Source: a bacterium
Lineage (GTDB): Bacteria; Campylobacterota; Campylobacteria; Campylobacterales; Sulfurimonadaceae
DNA length: 64,000 bases
Reading direction: 5' to 3'
Assembly: GCA_018822665.1 (NCBI GenBank)
Contig: JAHJJX010000027.1
Span: 457,487 to 521,486 of the forward strand
Shown here one piece after another: positions 1 to 8,148 of the stretch; position 1 is the stretch's first letter; every line of letters begins with the position of its first letter. A program made the position numbers and the translations under genes. Under the pieces are notes generated by a model that had not been told where the DNA came from, ran no database searches, and saw only the letters and a list, made by a program, of their open reading frames with translations.

Positions 1-216
1 AATAATTTTTTCTACATATTCTGAAAGTGTTGTATTGTTGCCTTCGATTCTTGCACTTCCTAAAGTCTCTAAAATATGAAAAATATCTTTGAGTTGAAAA
101 AAAATATGAGAAGGAACATTCCCGCCAAGTCGTTTGGTTCTAAGTTTTTCCAAATCTAAAATAATATTAGCTAAATCACTATCCCAAGAAGGAGCCGGTA
201 TATTAATATCTTTCAC
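1..216 (-). CDS. Fic family protein, N-terminal part (3' end outside window)
   Basis: A GTG at 214-216 begins a frame of 72 codons that stays open to the window edge, so only the N-terminal domain is present. AAGGAAG lies just upstream, and an in-frame TAA five codons before the GTG rules out an earlier start. The segment resembles the N-terminal helical region of Fic proteins. Residues SARIEG fit the [S/T]xxxE[G/N] autoinhibitory motif that precedes the Fic core in class II enzymes. Fic domains usually transfer AMP from ATP to target proteins. The catalytic HxFxxGNGR motif would lie beyond the window, so activity cannot be judged. The family call rests on about 70 residues. Confidence 0.7.
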   Translation of the reverse strand, partial: MKDINIPAPSWDSDLANIILDLEKLRTKRLGGNVPSHIFFQLKDIFHILETLGSARIEGNNTTLSEYVEKII

Positions 217-240
217 CTTACTTCCTTTTTAATTTTTCAC

Positions 241-315
241 TACTTACCTTATATACGCTTTATAGTACCATTGTAGCGCAAGTTTTCTTGTTGTTTAGAT
301 TTTATTACTTACCTT
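241..315. repeat. Short direct repeat TACTTACCTT
   Basis: The 10-mer TACTTACCTT occurs at 241-250 and again at 306-315. Related CACTACTTCC and CTTACTTCC strings lie around it. It sits in the 266-bp gap between the Fic gene start and the rpoN stop, which holds no convincing gene. It could be part of the Fic promoter region or simply AT-rich similarity. Confidence 0.25.
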
Positions 316-420
316 TTTGTACTCACACTACTTCCTTGTAGTGCTTAATTTTTTCACACAAACATCTTTTGAAGCGGTACTTTTCTGCTCTTCGCCCATA
401 TTTGCTAAACCCTATTTAAA

Positions 421-454
421 AAATTATTAGATTTTAGCGTAAGCGAACTAAAAT
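421..454 (-). terminator. Putative terminator of rpoN
   Basis: On the minus strand ATTTTAG (454-448) pairs with CTAAAAT (437-431) around a 10-nt loop that can pair further. An AT-rich run with consecutive T residues follows. It lies about 30 nt after the rpoN stop. The 7-bp stem is AT-rich, so strength is uncertain. Confidence 0.45.
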
Positions 455-464
455 GGCGGATTTG

Positions 465-474
465 GGCATGTGGA
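465..474 (+). repeat. Copy of dispersed motif GGCATGTGGA (rpoN 3' flank)
   Basis: Exact copy of the dispersed GGCATGTGG(A) motif, lying between the rpoN stop codon and its putative terminator. It is one of few intergenic copies in the window. See the finding on the motif family. Confidence 0.85.
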
Positions 475-482
475 AAACTCTT

Positions 483-1751
483 TTACAACATTGCCAATTT
501 ATACAAAAATGTTCTCTCTTTAAAAGCCGGAATATCAAGTTCCTGACGGTATTTTGCAATGGAGCGTCTCACCATTTTGACACCAAATCTCTCTTCAATT
601 TTTTCGTGCAAATATTTATCGCTAAAAGGTTTCTCTTTATCTTCACTGCTTACGAGTCTTTGCAAAAAGCTTTTAATCTCCGAAGTAGACACATTGTCAA
701 TAGCGTTGGAAAAAAAATCTTTAAAAGCAAAAACACCACGCTCACACTCTAAATATTTATCGCTTATTGCGCGCGATATCGTCGACTCATTAAAGCCAAG
801 TTCATCTGCAACATCTTGGAGTCGGAGGGGTTTGAGTTCGCTTCCCATAAAAAATGCGTACTGTCTTTCTATCAGAACAAGGGCAATGTTGTAGAGCGTA
901 GCTTTGCGAAGGTCGAGCATCTTCACGAGTTCTCTGGCTTCTTTAAACTTTTGTTTTGCAAAATTATCATATTTATCAATCTGATTTACTGTCAAATTCG
1001 GGTAAAAATCATTATTGATTCGTATGGTGAACTGCTCATTCTTCGTCTCAATAAACATATCCGGCAAAATGTGTTGTTCTGCCGACATATAGGATATTGC
1101 GGGTGGGTTATTTAATCTTTTTATCATCTCTTTGGCATCATGGAATCGAGGATGCTTAAGAAACTTTTCTATATACTCAAACTGCATAATCATCGCACTG
1201 AGCAAAATGCTAAGTTCATCATCAAGTTCATAATCACTCAGCTGAAAAAGAAAAGATTCTTTGTAATCCACCGCACCTACCCCTATGGGTTCAAGATACG
1301 CGAAACGCTGACGAATTTGTTCAACCTTGTAGACATCCGTGTCGCACTGTCTTGCAATTTCTTCTAAATTACCCTCAAAATAACCTTCATCATTGATATA
1401 AAAAATGATTTGCTTGGCAATTTTTTGTGAGATAGGTGTCGGAAAAAGCGGAGCGCTAATCTGGTTATCTAACTTTTCATACAGAGATTCAGAAGAAACA
1501 CTCATCCACTCTATCTCATCGCTTGACGAGTTCGTCACATTATTTTGATATTCCATAAATGCAGAGTGTGATTTGCTTGTTGAACTTTCTGAAATTTCAA
1601 AACCCGATTGAACTTCCAAACAAGGGTTGTCGTTTGTGATAACTTGAATATGTTTGTCTAAATCACTCAAAGAACATTGTAACAAGGGCAGCCATGTTTG
1701 CATAGATAATCGAGGTAATTGTTTTTGTTTAAATGAAAATTCTTGTTTCAT
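483..1751 (-). CDS. rpoN: RNA polymerase sigma-54 factor
   Basis: Sigma-54 directs RNA polymerase to -24/-12 promoters and needs an AAA+ activator for open-complex formation. The 422-residue length matches the compact epsilonproteobacterial form. The N-terminus (residues 1-50) has the glutamine- and leucine-rich region I. The middle holds the core-binding region. Near residue 320 is an HTH segment (LQDVADELGFNESTISRA). Residues 394-403, VRRSIAKYRQ, are the RpoN box that reads the -24 element. In this phylum RpoN usually serves flagellar genes. Here it lies directly downstream of nif accessory genes, which in other diazotrophs are transcribed by sigma-54 with NifA. The 206-bp gap to the ferredoxin gene suggests it may have its own promoter. 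Confidence 0.96.
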   Translation of the reverse strand: MKQEFSFKQKQLPRLSMQTWLPLLQCSLSDLDKHIQVITNDNPCLEVQSGFEISESSTSKSHSAFMEYQNNVTNSSSDEIEWMSVSSESLYEKLDNQISAPLFPTPISQKIAKQIIFYINDEGYFEGNLEEIARQCDTDVYKVEQIRQRFAYLEPIGVGAVDYKESFLFQLSDYELDDELSILLSAMIMQFEYIEKFLKHPRFHDAKEMIKRLNNPPAISYMSAEQHILPDMFIETKNEQFTIRINNDFYPNLTVNQIDKYDNFAKQKFKEARELVKMLDLRKATLYNIALVLIERQYAFFMGSELKPLRLQDVADELGFNESTISRAISDKYLECERGVFAFKDFFSNAIDNVSTSEIKSFLQRLVSSEDKEKPFSDKYLHEKIEERFGVKMVRRSIAKYRQELDIPAFKERTFLYKLAML

Positions 1752-1823
1752 TGCTTTAACTTCTTTACAAGCTATAATCTACGTAAATTATACTTTTATT
1801 TGTGGTATTGAAGAGACCTTGAC

Positions 1824-1961
1824 TTGCTCTTTTTTTATACAGATGCATATTTTGTTCTAGAAAATGAAAAGAGGTCAGTAGCGGCAGAGATTTGTATGAC
1901 ATCACCCGGACAAAGGCAGATTATCGTGCCCGAAGTGAATGTCAAATACGTAAGTTTTTAG
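1824..1961 (+). other. Possible short orphan reading frame, 45 codons
   Basis: In the rpoN-ferredoxin gap a plus-strand frame starts at TTG 1824 and ends at TAG 1959-1961, overlapping the ferredoxin stop. Its later part (MTSPGQRQIIVPEVNVKYVSF region) looks protein-like rather than random. No Shine-Dalgarno sequence or ATG near the 5' end was found. It could be the 3' remnant of a lost gene. I do not recognise a family. Confidence 0.2.
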
Positions 1962-2248
1962 TATTTTAGACGAATAAGTCCATTTGGCTGAACTATTTTC
2001 ATTTGGCATGAAAGACGAGCTTTTGGGTTTGATTCATTAAGCATTTTCATAACAGCTTTTTCTTTATCTGTCATGTCACTTAAAAATTCCATTCCTGATT
2101 CTATAGAAACGATACAAGTACCGCATTCACCGTCACGACAGCCAAAAGGAAGCGCACTTCCAGATGCTTCAACTATATCTTGTATAGTTTTTCCGGGCTT
2201 CACATTTATTGCTAAAAAGTCATTTACAATTTCTACACGAGTTGTCAT
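1958..2248 (-). CDS. [2Fe-2S] ferredoxin (nif-associated)
   Basis: A 96-residue plant-type ferredoxin with the cluster motif Cx4Cx2C (CRDGECGTC) and a distal Cys in RLSCQ near the C-terminus. The start chosen is ATG 2246-2248 (MTTRVEIV), preceded by AAGGAAAT. A longer frame to 2317 overlaps the upstream ferredoxin and adds a tail unlike the family. It follows another [2Fe-2S] ferredoxin gene with a gap of 16 nt, so the two are probably cotranscribed at the end of the nif accessory operon. A role in electron supply to nitrogenase or to cofactor assembly is inferred from context only. Confidence 0.88.
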   Translation of the reverse strand: MTTRVEIVNDFLAINVKPGKTIQDIVEASGSALPFGCRDGECGTCIVSIESGMEFLSDMTDKEKAVMKMLNESNPKARLSCQMKIVQPNGLIRLKY

Positions 2249-2264
2249 TCTATTTCCTTTATTT

Positions 2265-2660
2265 TTATTCAAATGGTTTAACAAGTAATGGACCCTTGAT
2301 GATACATTGACATGCAAGTCTCACGGGAGTTTGTTGTGCATACTGCTGTGCTGATTCCGCCTCAAGTTTGCTTATAGCACCCATTTCAACCAATGTGCTA
2401 AGCTCTTTTTCTTCCATATAGGTTGTGTATTTGTCTTTATCCCAACCATCCGGATCAACTGCGCTTGCATGAGTGCTCGCACTTGGCACATATCCAATCT
2501 CTTCTATACGTACAGCACAACTTCCGCACATACCGTCTTTACACTCCGTCGGTATTAAAACGCCGTTATTTACTGCAACACGCAAGAGCAAATCACCTTG
2601 TTTGGCAATTACCCGCTTATCCATTCCTTCGCCAAAACCGCAAAAAATTACATTTACCAT
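2265..2660 (-). CDS. [2Fe-2S] ferredoxin with internal insertion (nif-associated)
   Basis: A 131-residue protein with the cluster motif ECKDGMCGSC (Cx4Cx2C) at about residues 40-48 and a distal RLACQC near the C-terminus. Between the third and fourth cluster cysteines is an expanded acidic and helical stretch (about residues 55-110), longer than in typical plant-type ferredoxins. It resembles ferredoxins found in nif clusters (FdxB/FdxD-like), but I cannot assign a subfamily. It begins 73 nt after nifZ and is followed closely by a second ferredoxin. An electron-transfer role in nitrogen fixation is inferred. Confidence 0.85.
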   Translation of the reverse strand: MVNVIFCGFGEGMDKRVIAKQGDLLLRVAVNNGVLIPTECKDGMCGSCAVRIEEIGYVPSASTHASAVDPDGWDKDKYTTYMEEKELSTLVEMGAISKLEAESAQQYAQQTPVRLACQCIIKGPLLVKPFE

Positions 2661-2733
2661 ACGTTCTCCTTAAATTATTCCGCAAAGCATATATGACCTA
2701 CACTCTCACGGTCGTCAATTCACAAAAAGCTAG

Positions 2734-3138
2734 CTATTCTCCTTCTTTTTGAGATTGCAAAGCTGATTCTTTTTCAGCTTTTTGCGCGGCTTTATTGGCA
2801 CGATGCTCACGAAGCCATCTTAATTCTTCTTCAACTTCGTCATACCCCTCAAGATCATCAACAGCCTCAAGTTCAGCTTCGCGGCATCCATAGGTATCGC
2901 CCTCTTCTATAAAATGTACTTCATAGATACGAATCACCTGAAGCCAATCGCCTATGTGTTTCACATAACCCTCGGCTCCGGCATGCACCAATATTTCATT
3001 GGGCTCATTAAATGGGTTCGAGCCGTCATTGCGTATGGGTTTTGTCATACGAACACGCTGCCCTAAGCGAAAGACGGGAAGAATTTCGTCCTTAATTGAA
3101 GCTGAGACTTGGCTGGCTTGTGCATGCGTGAGTTCCAT
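2734..3138 (-). CDS. nifZ: NifZ family nitrogenase maturation protein
   Basis: 134 residues. The core from about residue 20 to 95 shows the family pattern: a PVFRLGQRVRMTK start, IRNDG, GAEGYVKHIGDWLQ, IYEVHF and GCREAELE. NifZ assists maturation of the MoFe protein P-clusters with nitrogenase Fe protein. The C-terminal 40 residues are a charged, probably coiled-coil extension. The start overlaps the 3' end of nifW by 47 nt, which points to translational coupling. Confidence 0.9.
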   Translation of the reverse strand: MELTHAQASQVSASIKDEILPVFRLGQRVRMTKPIRNDGSNPFNEPNEILVHAGAEGYVKHIGDWLQVIRIYEVHFIEEGDTYGCREAELEAVDDLEGYDEVEEELRWLREHRANKAAQKAEKESALQSQKEGE

Positions 3139-3472
3139 TTGTCACCTCCTCAACATCATTACAGCTCGTCGATGTAGAACAGCTTCCACAAGCACTTGGA
3201 TTATCAAACATAGACCAAACATCGGCAGCTGAAGGGGAATACCCGTTTTCAAAATTTTTATAAACACTTAGAAGTGCAAACTTATAAAATTCCAATAATT
3301 TTTCATCACTTCCAAGGTCATGTTCTTTGCCTTTGCTAATCATTTCCCCGTACTTTTTCAAAATATGAAATCTTTTTACGTACACTAAACGCTCATTGTA
3401 TTCAAGATTGAAAAAGTCAAAAAATTCTTCAGTATCCGTTAATGTTTCAAATTCTTCAAGTCTGCTCATCAT
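3092..3472 (-). CDS. nifW: Nitrogenase-stabilising/protective protein NifW
   Basis: The first 95 residues follow the NifW pattern (LEEFETLTDTEEFFDFFNLEY, then VKRFHILKKYGE and YKFALLSVYKNFE). NifW is thought to protect the MoFe protein against oxygen and to act in its maturation. The C-terminal tail (about 96-126) is unusual. It carries ACGSCSTSTSC and a further Cys and is encoded in the stretch that overlaps nifZ. The gene is separated from the flavodoxin gene by 84 nt, which contains an inverted repeat (TTGTAT/ATACAA), so a separate promoter or processing site is possible. Confidence 0.88.
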   Translation of the reverse strand: MMSRLEEFETLTDTEEFFDFFNLEYNERLVYVKRFHILKKYGEMISKGKEHDLGSDEKLLEFYKFALLSVYKNFENGYSPSAADVWSMFDNPSACGSCSTSTSCNDVEEVTNGTHACTSQPSLSFN

Positions 3473-3556
3473 TCATCCCTTATAATTCATTTACTCAAAT
3501 AAATGCAATTTCCAATCTTGTATAAAAGATACAAAATCTTACATTTATGTCATTGT

Positions 3557-4081
3557 TTAGAAACTCTTCTTAATACCCATCTCATTTTTCACTTGAGCGG
3601 CCCAAGCATGGATTCTCTCCTTTGTTAAATCTTCTTGATTGATATCATCAATAGCCAAGCCGCAAAACTTTCCGTTTTTTTCAGCCGCCGAATGTTTATA
3701 TGCGTATCCGTCTGTCGATGTGTAGCCAAACTCGGTATTTGCACCAAGCTTGGTAAAAATATCTTTCATTTTTCCCAAAGCAGTTACAAACTCTTCAGGA
3801 TGGCTTTTCTGGTCGCCTGCACCAAAAAATGCAACTTTTTTTCCACTGAAATCCGGCTCTTCGTTTTGCATCTCATAAAGCGGGTCCACCCAGTCTCTTT
3901 GAACATCCCCTTGCCCCCATGTAGAAGAACCTATGAGCAAAACATCGAAATCATCAAACTGCGCATCATAATCCTCTTCCATGTTGATTAGCTCAGCACC
4001 CTCAAACAACTCTGCAAGTTTTTGGGCCGCGCCTAAAGTGACTCCTCCGCTGCTTCCTACAAAAATACCCACCTTCGCCAT
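3557..4081 (-). CDS. nifF: Flavodoxin (NifF-like)
   Basis: 174 residues starting MAKVGIFVGSSGG, the phosphate-binding loop of FMN in long-chain flavodoxins. It is followed by IGSSTWGQGD and FGAGDQ with the DGYAY loop. It would carry electrons to nitrogenase reductase, as NifF does. ATG 4079-4081 was chosen because AAGGAG precedes it and the ATG overlaps the TAA stop of the upstream gene (TAATG). The longer start at 4099 lies inside that gene. Its placement in the nif accessory operon supports a nitrogen-fixation role, although general flavodoxins look alike. Confidence 0.88.
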   Translation of the reverse strand: MAKVGIFVGSSGGVTLGAAQKLAELFEGAELINMEEDYDAQFDDFDVLLIGSSTWGQGDVQRDWVDPLYEMQNEEPDFSGKKVAFFGAGDQKSHPEEFVTALGKMKDIFTKLGANTEFGYTSTDGYAYKHSAAEKNGKFCGLAIDDINQEDLTKERIHAWAAQVKNEMGIKKSF

Positions 4082-4536
4082 TAGTCCTCTCCTTTGCACG
4101 GTTTGTATTGCGCATAAATTTCAAATGATTTATCTAAATATTTGTCACCCTCTTCATAAAGTTTTTCCAAGCTTCTAAAACTGAAACGGTGAGCATCTTT
4201 AAAATATTTATCCACCAAAACTATTCTTCCCGCAATGACGATACAACGCCCAAAACCCTCATGGCTCATCTCCATAACAACGTTGCACATTACACCTGTT
4301 TGTCTCTCAAACTGAAGGGCTACTGCTTTAAATATCATTTTAATTTCACCAATGAGCATCTCATCGATATCTGCAATAATAGGAATCAGTTTTAAGTCCT
4401 CTTTTGTTTTAACAAACTTTTTAATCAAAACTTCTTCATCACTCATTTTTGCCCAGTTTGCAAATTGGTCTGTTGCTCTTAACTGGCGAATCAACTCTTG
4501 TGTAAACGGACTGAATTTTGTAGTTTCTTGGCGCAT
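4081..4536 (-). CDS. NifX-associated nitrogen fixation protein (DUF269)
   Basis: 151 residues from ATG 4534-4536, which has AAGGAAAAG upstream. An earlier ATG at 4617 lies inside nifX. Family features are an ELIRQLRATDQFANW start, a KEDLKLIPIIADID block, and HEGFGRCIVIAGRIVLVDK followed by DAHRFSFRSLEKL. DUF269 proteins sit next to nifX in most diazotrophs, and their biochemical function is not established. The gene starts 11 nt after nifX and ends in a TAATG overlap with the flavodoxin gene, so all are surely cotranscribed. Confidence 0.9.
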   Translation of the reverse strand: MRQETTKFSPFTQELIRQLRATDQFANWAKMSDEEVLIKKFVKTKEDLKLIPIIADIDEMLIGEIKMIFKAVALQFERQTGVMCNVVMEMSHEGFGRCIVIAGRIVLVDKYFKDAHRFSFRSLEKLYEEGDKYLDKSFEIYAQYKPCKGED

Positions 4537-4547
4537 TATTCTTTTCC

Positions 4548-5003
4548 TTATTCCTCTCTCCAGCGCTCTAAGCGCGGGTCTAATGTTGTTTGTATATTCA
4601 TAATCTTTTTCACCCACGGAGGAGGATTGTCATTTATCACTACGAGCAATTCTTTAAGCACCTCTTCAATTTTACGAGGCTCTTGCACTTTCATAGGGTT
4701 AATCCCCCCGCGAATCACTTTTGCAGCAGCAGTCCCGCCGATAGATTCACAGTACATAATATTGACACCCTTTAAAGCTTTTACTTTAAAATCTGTTTTA
4801 TCATCACCCTCCATTGCCGAAGTGTCTGTTGTAATCACTTCGCTCATCTCAAACCCTTTGGGTGAGACCTTATAGACAACAAACTCTTTTGCTCCGCCAA
4901 AATGCGCATTAATCATTTGCATATCTTTTGTTGCAAATGCCACTTTTATAGCATTTTCCAATGGAGCGTTACTTTCAAGCGTTATTTTTGTTGATTCACT
5001 CAT
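4548..5003 (-). CDS. nifX: Nitrogenase cofactor carrier NifX
   Basis: 151 residues with the NifX/NafY-type dinitrogenase iron-molybdenum cofactor-binding domain: IKVAFATKDMQMINAHFGGAK near the N-terminus, VVYKVSPKGFE, and GGTAAAKVIRGGINPMKV. NifX binds FeMo-co precursors such as NifB-co and passes them between NifB and NifEN. It overlaps the end of nifN by 8 nt, the usual order after nifEN. Confidence 0.94.
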   Translation of the reverse strand: MSESTKITLESNAPLENAIKVAFATKDMQMINAHFGGAKEFVVYKVSPKGFEMSEVITTDTSAMEGDDKTDFKVKALKGVNIMYCESIGGTAAAKVIRGGINPMKVQEPRKIEEVLKELLVVINDNPPPWVKKIMNIQTTLDPRLERWREE

Positions 5004-6309
5004 GATGTTTAATTCCTCTTAATTTATTTGCTACTTCAAAAAGAAAGTAGGTGCTTCCTTCATAAAGTTGGTCATTTTTAAGCTGATTGCCCAATTCTTC
5101 ATAATTTGGAAACCCTCTCAGGATTAAGGCAGTATGCTTTTCTTGTATGTGCAATAATCGTTCTGCATGAAAATTACTGATAACCAAATCTGCACTCTTA
5201 AAATGTACTTCGGCATCTTCAAGGTCGCCGACAAAAATATTTTCGGCTTGTATCTCCTCAAGCACTTTGCTGTACGTTGTAGCAATGACGGCATGTATGG
5301 TTCCCCCGACACTTTGAAGCAATTCACACATACCCACACACATGTCGGGCTCGCCTGTGATTACAAAGCTCGAAGAGCCTATAAGAAAATGGCTGTCAAG
5401 CATTGCATCTTGGAGTCTTCCTCTCCAACGTTTGAGTAGCGGTCTTGGCTGGATTTGTCGTATTTTTATGAGTGATGCTACAAAATTGTCGTTCATCTCC
5501 AAACCCATAAGATGATTAAAATGCAAATGTATAATCTTTTCATTTTTAGCTAAAAGTGCTTTTGCGGCTATCTTCATGGATGTTCCGATGGTAATGACAG
5601 TTGCTGAACTGCCCAAATCCCGTATATCTTCTATGCTTATCGCGCCTGTTCCCAATTTGCCTTGACCTTCACTCAGGTATCCATCTAGTGAAGTAGATAA
5701 ATCCGGCATGGCAAGCGTTTCAAAGCCGAACCCTTCACAGCACTCTTTTATCTTTTGCACTTCTACCGGCTGCATACTGACATGAGGCAAAAGAAGGAGT
5801 TTATTTGGTTTGAGTTCTGCCGTTTTTATGCTGTGTTGCTCAATGAGTGCTTTAGCAGTCAATGCCCAGCCACTCTCCATTCCTCCTTCAAAATCAGGCG
5901 TATTGACATAGCAGTAAGGTATCTCTATATGCATCCCGATACTTCGAACGTCATCCCCTTTTGTTTCCGTAAGCCCTGTTGTATGAAGTCCGATGAGTTC
6001 AGGTTTTAAACTTGTATTTTTTTTGCCAATGTTTTCAATAGACATCAAAATAGAGTAATCTCCTCCATCCAAAACAGCGGTAATGTCACTTACGGAGGTG
6101 TTGTACATGGCGATGGGTTCATTAAAATGGCGGGTGTAAAATACTTTCGTATACGAAGCGCACCCCTGAGAAGCGTGCATAAGAGGCAGACAGTTTTTGA
6201 TTCCCATAAAAGCGAGTGCCGCGCCCATAGGTTGCGAGTGTTTTATGGGGTTGACTTGAAGCGGTTTGTGCTCATGTTTGCTTAATTGTATTTTTTTTTC
6301 AGATTCCAT
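4996..6309 (-). CDS. nifN: Nitrogenase cofactor scaffold subunit NifN
   Basis: 437 residues from ATG 6307-6309, which overlaps the nifE stop (TAATG) and follows GGGAGG. An upstream ATG (6324) lies within nifE. It belongs to the nitrogenase component 1 family, as shown by the N-terminal NPIKHSQPMGAALAFMGI, the cluster-ligand region HASQGCASYTKVF, and a later SSSFVITGEPD block. NifN pairs with NifE in the scaffold on which NifB-co is turned into FeMo-co. The closely packed nifE-nifN-nifX order supports the assignment. Confidence 0.95.
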   Translation of the reverse strand: MESEKKIQLSKHEHKPLQVNPIKHSQPMGAALAFMGIKNCLPLMHASQGCASYTKVFYTRHFNEPIAMYNTSVSDITAVLDGGDYSILMSIENIGKKNTSLKPELIGLHTTGLTETKGDDVRSIGMHIEIPYCYVNTPDFEGGMESGWALTAKALIEQHSIKTAELKPNKLLLLPHVSMQPVEVQKIKECCEGFGFETLAMPDLSTSLDGYLSEGQGKLGTGAISIEDIRDLGSSATVITIGTSMKIAAKALLAKNEKIIHLHFNHLMGLEMNDNFVASLIKIRQIQPRPLLKRWRGRLQDAMLDSHFLIGSSSFVITGEPDMCVGMCELLQSVGGTIHAVIATTYSKVLEEIQAENIFVGDLEDAEVHFKSADLVISNFHAERLLHIQEKHTALILRGFPNYEELGNQLKNDQLYEGSTYFLFEVANKLRGIKHHE

Positions 6310-7670
6310 TATTCTGCCTCCCACGGTGCTTTTTTAGAGACATTGGCAAAAACAGGATTGCGAAATGCGTACTTCAAATCTTCAGCCAAATTCAAAAGTC
6401 CCTTATATCCGCCGTAGCTGACTTTTTTCTCCTGATTTACATCGATGAAAGATATTTTTTTCTTGATTGCCGTATAAAGACTTCGACCGCCTGCAAGAAG
6501 AATATCTGCACCTCGTTCATCTATCACTTTGGATTGTTCTGAGGCAGGAGCTTTCATTAGAATCCCGTTTTTTCCGAGATATTCTCTGGCTTTTGCTATA
6601 TCATCTTCGGTTGATTTTCTAATAGAGGTCGCAACAACTTCAATGCCCAAGTCCTGAAGCCCCGAAGCGATAGACCAAGCCTTGTTTCCGCCTGTATTTA
6701 AAACTGCTTTTTTCCCGGCAAAGAGCATTTTATAGGGGAGGAGTTTTTCTTCCAGTATCGCCTCTTCTTGAGCGATAATCTCTTTTGCTTTTTGAATCAA
6801 TTTTTCATCACCCAGAGCATTGACTATCTCCATAATTGCAAAAGTGGTATCGCGCTTTCCGTAAAAAGAGACAGATATCCAAGGGATATCGTAATTTTCC
6901 TGCATCTTGCGACACAGTGTAATGAGTGATTTTGCGCAGACGATGACATTGAGTTTTGCACGGTGTGCGCCTCTTATGTCTCCGATACGCCCATCACCGC
7001 TCATGGAGCTAAGAACTCTGATTCCGATTTTCTCAAACAAAGGAAGATACTGCCACATATCGCCCGTTACATTGTAATCGCCAATGAGGTTAATGTCGTA
7101 GGGAGTTGTAAATTCAGGTTCTTTTGTGCCTATGAGATGTTCTAAAACCGCCTCGCCTGCGATACGCGAACCAAGATTTTTCCCGCCCACAAAACCTGGT
7201 GCATGTACAGGAACAACAGGAATAGCGTGTTTTTTGCTTCCAAGCTTACAGGTCATATCAATATCATCGCCGACCATCGCCGTTACGCATGTGGAATAAA
7301 CAAAAATAGCTTCGGGATTGTAGTGTTGCATGATGTAGTCTATGGAATCAGCGAGACGTTTGTCTGCGCCAAAAATAACATCGTTTGTCGTAATGCCGGT
7401 CGTAAAACCCATTACGGTATGGTCACACCCTTTGTAGGAGCTGCGAGTCTCCCTCGTTTCCCATGAAGCACCCAGACACGTCTGCGGACCATGCACCAGA
7501 TGCACGGCATCGGCATAAGGAAAAAGCGAAATTTGCGCTCCATCAAAAGCACAGCCGCCAGTCGCCGTTCCAGGCTTAGGCATATCGCACCCTTCACCTT
7601 TTTTCTTATCTTTGTTATGAGAGCAGGCACTCTCGTTCATCAGCTCTTTTATTTTTGCACGATTGACCAT
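6309..7670 (-). CDS. nifE: Nitrogenase cofactor scaffold subunit NifE
   Basis: 453 residues. Near residue 30 is PKPGTATGGCAFDGAQ and then HLVHGPQTCLGASWETR, the cysteine-containing region that ligates the P-cluster-like [4Fe-4S] in NifEN. Further nitrogenase component 1 motifs follow (YSTCVTAMVGDDID, VHAPGFVGGKNLGSR). It begins the operon nifE-nifN-nifX-DUF269-nifF. The gene upstream (VanZ-like) is 133 nt away, so the nif promoter should lie in that gap. Confidence 0.96.
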   Translation of the reverse strand: MVNRAKIKELMNESACSHNKDKKKGEGCDMPKPGTATGGCAFDGAQISLFPYADAVHLVHGPQTCLGASWETRETRSSYKGCDHTVMGFTTGITTNDVIFGADKRLADSIDYIMQHYNPEAIFVYSTCVTAMVGDDIDMTCKLGSKKHAIPVVPVHAPGFVGGKNLGSRIAGEAVLEHLIGTKEPEFTTPYDINLIGDYNVTGDMWQYLPLFEKIGIRVLSSMSGDGRIGDIRGAHRAKLNVIVCAKSLITLCRKMQENYDIPWISVSFYGKRDTTFAIMEIVNALGDEKLIQKAKEIIAQEEAILEEKLLPYKMLFAGKKAVLNTGGNKAWSIASGLQDLGIEVVATSIRKSTEDDIAKAREYLGKNGILMKAPASEQSKVIDERGADILLAGGRSLYTAIKKKISFIDVNQEKKVSYGGYKGLLNLAEDLKYAFRNPVFANVSKKAPWEAE

Positions 7671-7704
7671 GTTAATACTCCTTGGAGTTGTATTAACTCT
7701 AATG

Positions 7705-7721
7705 ATGCAAGTTTTGTTCGA
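7705..7721 (-). promoter_or_regulatory. Weak candidate sigma-54 promoter upstream of nifE
   Basis: On the minus strand TCGAAC (7721-7716), five bases and TTGCAT (7710-7705) resemble the -24/-12 consensus TGGCAC-N5-TTGCA. The -12 half is good. The -24 half matches only four of six and lacks the GG dinucleotide. No TGT-N10-ACA NifA site was seen upstream. Sigma-54 control is expected for nif genes but is poorly supported here. Confidence 0.25.
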
Positions 7722-7803
7722 GGAAGGAGAAAAGGGGCTGTTTTAGGGGATGAGGCTACATAGTTATCTAAAATATTGATAAAACGGAACAAGAAAAATT
7801 ACA

Positions 7804-8136
7804 TTATATCTTCCCCTTCCAAAAAACCAGCCAGGCAAAAGACACACCAATCATGTCAGCGGCTACATCCAAAGCGGAAAATTCCCGCCCTGGTATAAAA
7901 TACTGCACTGTTTCTATAGAAACGGCAAAAACTAAAAATAAAAACACCTTCATCAAAACCGACACTTTTTTGTATGCCAAACTCATCAAAATATAAAGCA
8001 CAAAAAAGGCAGCAAAATGGTTAAGCTTATCCCAACTGTTTTGAATGACTTGTATCTCTTGTGTTGTGGTCGCCAAATAGATTATGACTATCAAGCATAC
8101 ATAAAAAAGCGTTTGAATTACTCTTAGTTGCTTCAT
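7804..8136 (-). CDS. VanZ-like membrane protein
   Basis: 110 residues with about four hydrophobic segments (near 8-22, 40-53, 60-75 and 90-106). It has family-type features SWDKLNHFAAFFVLYILMSLAY and a later SIETVQYFIPGREFSALDVAADMIG. VanZ-like proteins are small inner-membrane proteins of mostly unknown function, and the name comes from a teicoplanin-resistance accessory gene. It lies 12 nt downstream of rmlB on the same strand and may be the last gene of the rml transcription unit. Confidence 0.8.
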   Translation of the reverse strand: MKQLRVIQTLFYVCLIVIIYLATTTQEIQVIQNSWDKLNHFAAFFVLYILMSLAYKKVSVLMKVFLFLVFAVSIETVQYFIPGREFSALDVAADMIGVSFAWLVFWKGKI

Positions 8137-8148
8137 CCTGTTTGCGTA

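Noticed and set aside
7722..7803. NifA upstream activator site (TGT-N10-ACA)
   Set aside because: TGT and ACA triplets occur but never with the required spacing of ten.
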